Shown one piece after another: positions 1 through 5,375 of a DNA stretch of 5,375 bases (position 1 is the stretch's first letter; every line of letters begins with the position of its first letter). A model generated the notes under the pieces. The model did not search any database, was not told the origin of the DNA, and was given only the letters and a program-made list of their open reading frames with translations. Origin of the DNA: Cellvibrionales bacterium UBA2034. GTDB lineage: Bacteria > Pseudomonadota > Gammaproteobacteria > Pseudomonadales > UBA7239. A program made the position numbers and the translations under genes. The stretch spans positions 1-5,375 of the forward strand of contig DDBK01000120.1 of the NCBI GenBank assembly GCA_002333095.1, given 5' to 3'.

Positions 1-1951
<1,951 letters not shown>

Positions 1952-1965
1952 GGAATATACGAAAT

Positions 1966-1987
1966 ATCAGCAAAAAAGAGCGCTGAT
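1966..1987. promoter_or_regulatory. Palindrome flanking the predicted alaS transcription start
   Basis: Inverted repeat ATCAGC-N10-GCTGAT (arms 1966-1971 and 1982-1987). Read on the minus strand it begins in the last two bases of the TATAAT box and surrounds the start point expected near 1979. E. coli AlaRS is known to repress its own gene by binding a palindrome flanking the transcription start. The position here is analogous, but sequence identity with the E. coli site was not checked. It could also be a chance 6-bp repeat. Confidence 0.35.
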
Positions 1988-1991
1988 TATA
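1986..1991 (-). promoter_or_regulatory. Probable -10 box of the alaS promoter
   Basis: The minus strand reads a perfect TATAAT here, 34 nt upstream of the alaS ATG, which predicts a leader of about 28 nt. No good -35 hexamer is found at 16-18 nt spacing; the best candidates match TTGACA at only about two positions. The promoter may therefore need an activator or be weak. The box overlaps the TAA stop of the upstream CHAD gene (1987-1989). alaS could also be read by transcription through the CHAD gene, since no terminator separates them. Confidence 0.55.
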
Positions 1992-2835
1992 CACTGACCG
2001 CCTGACTGGCAGGGAGCTGGAAGCCTGCCAGTTTCTCCCTTTGCCGCCAATAACGGCCCGTTAATACGGTGTAGCGCTGGCGGGCATAAAGTTGCAGTGG
2101 CAAGACATCCACGCCAGCAAATACTGCCACGCTGGCCTGTAGCACCCCGGCATCCTGGATATCGCCCAGCAGAGTCTGGTACTGGCGCATGGCATGGATG
2201 GTTCTGGCAGGATAAACCGGCTGTACCTGCTGCATGATTTCCACCAGATAGCGGAAATGCTTGAAGGCAATCCGTACCCGATGGATGCTGGCCGCATTAT
2301 CCTGGCGCGCTCGCCTGTCCCGAACGCAGACATTCGCATACGCCGCATCCACTGCCCGCCGGATGGCCTGCTGCACGTTTATGTCACTGACTACTGCCTT
2401 CCACTGTTTGCGCGTCTGGTGCAGTCGCCGGTTGATCTTGCGTGACGGGCACTCCAGTAACCGGTCTTTTACATCCAGCAAATGGTGCGCTTCTTGCTGC
2501 AGAAGGTCTGCCACAAAAGCCTGGTGGCCTGCAGGGGGCTTGCCTTTCATAGCGCGCACTGTCGCCAACATCACCTGTGTGTCGCGCAAGGCGCCCAGCC
2601 CAGCCAGTTGGCGTTTTAGGCGGCGACGCAGTTTTTTCTGGCGACGCAATCCAGGTGCAACCTGCTTCAACAGATCCAGCATTGCCAGCAACCGGCGGAT
2701 AGACACTCGCAGGTCATGCACCGCCTCTTCGCTGAACAACTGCTGGCAACGCACGACGTGTGTCTGGTACGTTGAAATGCGCTCATCAAACACATTGAGC
2801 AATGCGGTTTGCGGCAACACGGGCTGGTTTTTCAC
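1987..2835 (-). CDS. Stand-alone CHAD-domain protein
   Basis: A 282-residue protein with the conserved-histidine alpha-helical CHAD fold, known in several bacteria to bind inorganic polyphosphate. Two pseudo-symmetric halves are visible. The first has EAVHDLRVSIRRLLAMLDLL (37-56) and GALRDTQVM (81-89). The second has IHRVRIAFKHFRYLVEIM (184-201) and LLGDIQDAGVL (222-232). The paired H-x-x-R-V/I-x-x-K/R patterns and the basic stretch KKLRRRLKR (67-75) fit binding of a polyanion. No signal peptide, membrane segment or CYTH (triphosphate tunnel) domain is present, so it is probably cytoplasmic. The start is GTG at 2833-2835, immediately preceded by an in-frame TAG. GTG at codon 6, with AGGTGA about 11 nt upstream, is a plausible alternative start. 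It begins 29 nt after the FG-GAP gene's stop, so cotranscription is likely. The precise role is unknown. Confidence 0.92.
   Translation of the reverse strand: MKNQPVLPQTALLNVFDERISTYQTHVVRCQQLFSEEAVHDLRVSIRRLLAMLDLLKQVAPGLRRQKKLRRRLKRQLAGLGALRDTQVMLATVRAMKGKPPAGHQAFVADLLQQEAHHLLDVKDRLLECPSRKINRRLHQTRKQWKAVVSDINVQQAIRRAVDAAYANVCVRDRRARQDNAASIHRVRIAFKHFRYLVEIMQQVQPVYPARTIHAMRQYQTLLGDIQDAGVLQASVAVFAGVDVLPLQLYARQRYTVLTGRYWRQREKLAGFQLPASQAVSV
2005..2032. repeat. Hairpin in the 3' end of the CHAD gene, upstream of the alaS -10 box
   Basis: Arms at 2005-2013 (ACTGGCAGG) and 2024-2032 (CCTGCCAGT) form a perfect 9-bp inverted repeat with a 10-nt loop. It lies within the last codons of the CHAD gene and covers the region where an alaS -35 element would sit. 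No T-run follows on the minus strand, so it is not a typical intrinsic terminator. Role unknown. Confidence 0.4.
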
Positions 2836-2864
2836 CTACACCATTCGCAACAAATACCCACTGC

Positions 2865-4718
2865 TCACAACGTTGATCCAGACAGGACTTTTACTGCCCC
2901 CGCATCCTTGATCAACTTTGTGGTGGGCGTTGCCGGCAAATCAAAGCCAGGAATGCCGATAATTAAATCGATATGGCCATCACTGTTCACATCACCAGCA
3001 CTCAAGGATGTTCCAAAATAATCTTTGGATTCATCGCCATACAATGTGCTAATAAGTGCATTATCTGCACCATTCCAGATAGAAACGCTTCCGGTATCTT
3101 TGGTGATTTTTGGTATCGATGGCATATCATCTTTTGATGCACCTGCAATGATATCTGCAAAACCGTCACCGTTTACATCCGCCGCTGCAACGCTGTTTCC
3201 TAAACCGGCTTTGGCTGTTGTTTCGTACTGCTTAGCCAATAGCGAACCATCAAAGCCGGAAAAAATTGCCACACTGCCAGTATCTTTTAGTGCGTCTTCA
3301 CTATCGTCATCACCTGGCGCTCCGGCTAACACATCAGCATAACCATCGTTATTGACATCGCCACTGGCAACAGACTTTCCGAGATAAGCTTTTGCCACCG
3401 TGCCGTATTTTGGCTCCAATGGTGTACCGGAATTAAGATAGACAATTACGCTGCCAGTATCTTTGCGATTGTTTACAACATCATCATCATTCGGCGCGCC
3501 AATAACCAGATCCGGATCACCATCACTATTCACATCGCCCACTGCCACAGAAGTGCCAAAATACGCTTTTGGTTTATCGCCACAAAAATCCGCACCCAAC
3601 AATGGAGCAATACCATCACCGGAAAAAATGACAACACAGCCCGCAGCAGGAATTGAATTCAGGGATTCATTGGCTTTCGGAATTCCCACCACCAAATCTG
3701 CATGGTTGTCATTATTCCAGTCTGTCATCGCCAGAGCAGAACCCATTAACGCTTTTTCCTGCGGGCCAAAAAAACTGAATGGCGTTCCACCATCGGGACC
3801 ATATAGCACAGTGACACTGCCGGAATCTTTGAATACATGCGGCGCGCCAACGATGACATCCGAAAAACCATCGTTATTGATATCGCCGTTTCCTGCCACA
3901 GCAAAGCCCATTGCACTTTTTGCTGCAAAACCTGCTATAGATGCCAATTCATCGCCGTTTTTTCCAGAAATCACCACGGCTCGGCCTGCATCTTTCTGGA
4001 TTTTTGTTGTCAGTGTTGCTGGCAAATCGTAACCAGGTATGCCGATCACATAATCGCCGTAACCGTCGCCGTTGAAGTCCCCAGCGAATGCAACGGATGA
4101 GCCGGTTTTGTCTGTTTTGATACTGCCGAGATAACTGTCATCATCAGGCAATGGATCTACATTGTCTTCAAGACCATCTTTATCCATATCATTGGTAAAT
4201 AACTGCAGCCCAAAAAATACCGTGCCGTAGTTACCAGCCCAGACATTGTTATCACTCCCTGTAACCTCCACTTCGATACGTGTGGCTGTAGCCAATGCCG
4301 TGGCATTTTGCAACACAAGGCTCACCGGCAAGGAACTGCCATTCGGGAAACTGTTAGTCACAAAAGTTTCTTCCAGTAACTGGTCCATAGCATCAAAAGC
4401 ACGCAAATACACCGTGCCAGGATCTGCACTGAAATACCCTTGCCCGTTTGCAAAAAAACTCACGTTATCAAGGGGCGGTGTAACAGTGAACGAGCGTGTC
4501 ACCGTAGCTTCCACATTAGAAAATGCCAATTGTCCTGTTCCATTCACGCAGGGAAGATCTCCCGTATTACCACTGCAAACCTGAAAACCACCAGTGGAGA
4601 CCCAATCAACCGTATTAAATGTTCGCGTGGGAATTAAATTGGCTGCGTTCGCAGCGCCTCCTGCCAGCAGGAATATTGGAAGCGCGCAGGTGGATACAAA
4701 ACGGGAGGATTTTTTCAT
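2865..4718 (-). CDS. Exported FG-GAP (integrin-alpha-like) seven-repeat propeller protein
   Basis: A 617-residue secreted or periplasmic protein of unknown ligand. Residues 1-25 form a signal peptide. Residues 26-173 are an unassigned, probably beta-rich domain with C48 and C57 close enough for a disulfide. Residues 176-194 carry a thrombospondin-type-3-like calcium motif (NDMDKDGLEDNVDPLPDDD). From about 209 to the end there are seven FG-GAP repeats, each with a DxNxDGxxD-type calcium loop starting at D214, D279, D333, D395, D454, D514 and D576, followed by (I/V)xG(I/A)P or a variant and a G(S/A)V strand. Seven repeats match the blade number of the integrin-alpha propeller. No C-terminal anchor, sorting motif or catalytic motif is seen. 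Adhesion or carbohydrate/surface binding is inference only. ATG at 4716-4718 fits the signal peptide; only a weak AGAGA lies upstream. A poor TATAGC at 4756-4761 is the best -10 candidate. The CHAD gene follows 29 nt downstream. Confidence 0.9.
   Translation of the reverse strand: MKKSSRFVSTCALPIFLLAGGAANAANLIPTRTFNTVDWVSTGGFQVCSGNTGDLPCVNGTGQLAFSNVEATVTRSFTVTPPLDNVSFFANGQGYFSADPGTVYLRAFDAMDQLLEETFVTNSFPNGSSLPVSLVLQNATALATATRIEVEVTGSDNNVWAGNYGTVFFGLQLFTNDMDKDGLEDNVDPLPDDDSYLGSIKTDKTGSSVAFAGDFNGDGYGDYVIGIPGYDLPATLTTKIQKDAGRAVVISGKNGDELASIAGFAAKSAMGFAVAGNGDINNDGFSDVIVGAPHVFKDSGSVTVLYGPDGGTPFSFFGPQEKALMGSALAMTDWNNDNHADLVVGIPKANESLNSIPAAGCVVIFSGDGIAPLLGADFCGDKPKAYFGTSVAVGDVNSDGDPDLVIGAPNDDDVVNNRKDTGSVIVYLNSGTPLEPKYGTVAKAYLGKSVASGDVNNDGYADVLAGAPGDDDSEDALKDTGSVAIFSGFDGSLLAKQYETTAKAGLGNSVAAADVNGDGFADIIAGASKDDMPSIPKITKDTGSVSIWNGADNALISTLYGDESKDYFGTSLSAGDVNSDGHIDLIIGIPGFDLPATPTTKLIKDAGAVKVLSGSTL
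2868..4094 (-). repeat. Seven tandem FG-GAP coding repeats
   Basis: Protein-level repeats of about 52-64 residues cover residues 209-617. Blades 4-6 share G(D/A)VN(S/N/G)DG and KDTGSV, and blade 2 has KDSGSV. Blades 1 and 7 share an unusually similar loop (see findings). Blade 3 is the most divergent: its calcium loop reads DWNNDNHAD, lacking the usual Gly, and it holds two extra cysteines (C361, C379). Confidence 0.88.
4644..4718 (-). other. Sec-type signal peptide of the FG-GAP protein
   Basis: Residues 1-25 show a basic start (MKKSSR), a hydrophobic core (CALPIFLLAG) and a small-residue cleavage site, probably after AANA with mature N-terminus ANLIP. There is no cysteine after the core in lipobox position, so it is more likely a signal peptidase I substrate than a lipoprotein. 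Confidence 0.85.
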
Positions 4719-4780
4719 AAATGGGATGTCTCTATGCGAAGTGTGAAAAAACGGGGCTATACCAACTCAGGAGGGTAACA

Positions 4781-4817
4781 AAAAAGCCCCTGAACTTATG
4801 CAATTCAGGGGCTTTTT
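4781..4817 (-). terminator. Intrinsic terminator downstream of htpG
   Basis: Perfect 14-bp stem: 4781-4794 (AAAAAGCCCCTGAA) pairs with 4804-4817 (TTCAGGGGCTTTTT) around a 9-nt loop. On the minus strand the stem is followed by a T-run, TTTTTTG, as in a rho-independent terminator. It starts about 44 nt after the htpG stop, so it most likely ends the htpG transcript and separates it from the FG-GAP gene. The A/T flanks are symmetric, so it could also work in the other direction, but no plus-strand gene is visible. Confidence 0.92.
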
Positions 4818-4832
4818 GTGATGTACATCACA
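4817..4832. promoter_or_regulatory. CRP/Vfr-type palindrome
   Basis: TGTGATGTACATCACA is a perfect 16-bp palindrome that exactly matches the CRP consensus half-sites TGTGA-N6-TCACA, with T-rich flanks as in the extended consensus. It lies about 107 nt upstream of the FG-GAP start codon and touches the terminator stem. If TATAGC at 4756-4761 is a real -10 box, the palindrome centre would be about 75 bp upstream of transcription start, near the range of class I CRP activation. This is a sequence match only. Confidence 0.45.
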
Positions 4833-4841
4833 CTTTTGGTG

Positions 4842-4863
4842 TGACTATTTTCGAATTTAGTCA
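4842..4863. repeat. Imperfect 22-bp palindrome over the htpG stop codon
   Basis: Outer arms TGACTA (4842-4847) and TAGTCA (4858-4863) flank a central TTCGAA (4850-4855). Only the two base pairs between arms and centre fail to match. It overlaps the htpG TGA stop (4861-4863). It could be an operator or a hairpin in the htpG 3' untranslated region; nothing in the sequence decides between these. Confidence 0.5.
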
Positions 4864-5375
4864 AACCAGCAGGCGATTCACCCTCGCCACAAAGCCGGCC
4901 GGATTCTCCAGCGCCATACCCGCAGACAACCGCGCCTCATCCAGCAACACATGCGCCAGATCGGCAAACTGTGCTTCGTCTGCAGTATCGGTCATGCGCG
5001 TCACCAGCTTGTGTTTGGCATTCAACTCGAAGATGGGTTTGCTCGGCGGCATGGCTTGGCCGGCTGCTTCCATCATGCGGCGCATCTGCAAACCCATATC
5101 GGCCTGACCCACAACGAGGCAAGCCGGTGAATCCACCAGGCGAGCGGAATAACGTACGCTTTCTACTTCACTTTCTAATAGCGTTTTCAAACGCTCCAGC
5201 AACGCGGCATCACCCTCACTGTTGTCATCCGATATATCATCCCCGGCTTTATCTTTTTTCAGTGCAGAAATATCCAGGTCACCGCGTGCGACATCGGCAA
5301 ACGATTTGCCACCGTATTCGCGCAAGCTGCCCATCATCCATTCATCCAGACGGTCTACCATCAGCAGCACTTCAA
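4861..5375 (-). CDS. htpG: Chaperone HtpG (Hsp90 family), C-terminal part
   Basis: The visible 171 codons are the end of a protein that is usually about 630 residues; the ATPase and most of the middle domain lie beyond the window. HtpG is a cytosolic ATP-dependent dimeric chaperone that works with DnaK. Diagnostic stretches are EVLLMVDRLDEWMM, SARLVDSPACLVV, QMRRMMEAAGQ, PIFELNAKHKLV and the end FVARVNRLLV, which follow the E. coli HtpG C-terminus closely. This region includes the C-terminal dimerisation domain. An acidic linker (DKAGDDISDDNSEGD) lies where family members vary. No MEEVD tail is present, as expected for bacteria. It ends in TGA and is followed by the terminator at 4781-4817. 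Confidence 0.97.
   Translation of the reverse strand, partial: EVLLMVDRLDEWMMGSLREYGGKSFADVARGDLDISALKKDKAGDDISDDNSEGDAALLERLKTLLESEVESVRYSARLVDSPACLVVGQADMGLQMRRMMEAAGQAMPPSKPIFELNAKHKLVTRMTDTADEAQFADLAHVLLDEARLSAGMALENPAGFVARVNRLLV

Noticed and set aside
2836..2864. Possible promoter or terminator between the FG-GAP and CHAD genes
   Set aside because: The 29-nt gap shows no hairpin and no -10/-35 pair; it is too short for more than a ribosome-binding region.
2261..2911. 216-codon open frame on the plus strand over the CHAD gene
   Set aside because: It is antisense to a clear CHAD domain, rich in R, S, C and W in a manner typical of shadow frames, with no recognisable motif.
3463..4032. 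189-codon open frame on the plus strand over the FG-GAP repeats
   Set aside because: It mirrors the repeat structure of the minus-strand gene (recurring SPSLFTSP-like strings are antisense to the calcium loops), so it is a shadow.
2868..4094. Regularly spaced repeats resembling a CRISPR or satellite array
   Set aside because: The periodicity is at protein level (FG-GAP blades), the unit lengths vary and DNA identity is low, so this is not a CRISPR array or DNA satellite.

Overview
This window looks like ordinary chromosome from a gammaproteobacterium of roughly middling GC. AlaRS has its zinc-site histidines at 564 and 568, as in E. coli, and HtpG also resembles gammaproteobacterial forms. 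A Cellvibrio-like or marine relative is possible, but nothing here fixes the genus. All four genes lie on the minus strand, so transcription runs from high to low coordinates. I found no phage, transposon, CRISPR or RNA gene, and no convincing new defence or mobile system.

In transcription order the layout is as follows. (1) 5375-4861 holds the C-terminal part of htpG (Hsp90), cut by the window edge. (2) 4860-4719 is a short intergenic region packed with dyad symmetry: an imperfect 22-bp palindrome at the htpG stop codon, a small hairpin, a perfect 16-bp CRP/Vfr-type palindrome and a strong intrinsic terminator. (3) 4718-2865 encodes an exported 617-residue protein with a signal peptide, an unassigned N-terminal domain, a thrombospondin-type-3-like calcium motif and seven FG-GAP (integrin-alpha type) repeats, predicted to form a seven-bladed propeller. 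(4) 2835-1987 encodes a stand-alone CHAD-domain protein starting 29 nt after the previous stop, probably on the same transcript. (5) 1951-1 is alaS, lacking its C-terminal part at the window edge. Its probable -10 box overlaps the CHAD stop codon, and a palindrome brackets its predicted transcription start.

The genes do not form one obvious pathway. htpG (chaperone) and alaS (translation) are housekeeping genes. The FG-GAP/CHAD pair between them is the accessory part: one exported, probably calcium-binding protein and one probably cytoplasmic, polyphosphate-type basic protein.

The observations most worth a second look are three. First, alaS has a striking internal change in codon usage: third-position GC falls from 48/50 codons to 16/50, then rises to 30/50, which suggests a recombinant mosaic gene. 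Second, the alaS start-site palindrome resembles in placement the known autoregulatory site of E. coli alaS. Third, the htpG/FG-GAP intergenic region carries a run of adjoining dyads.
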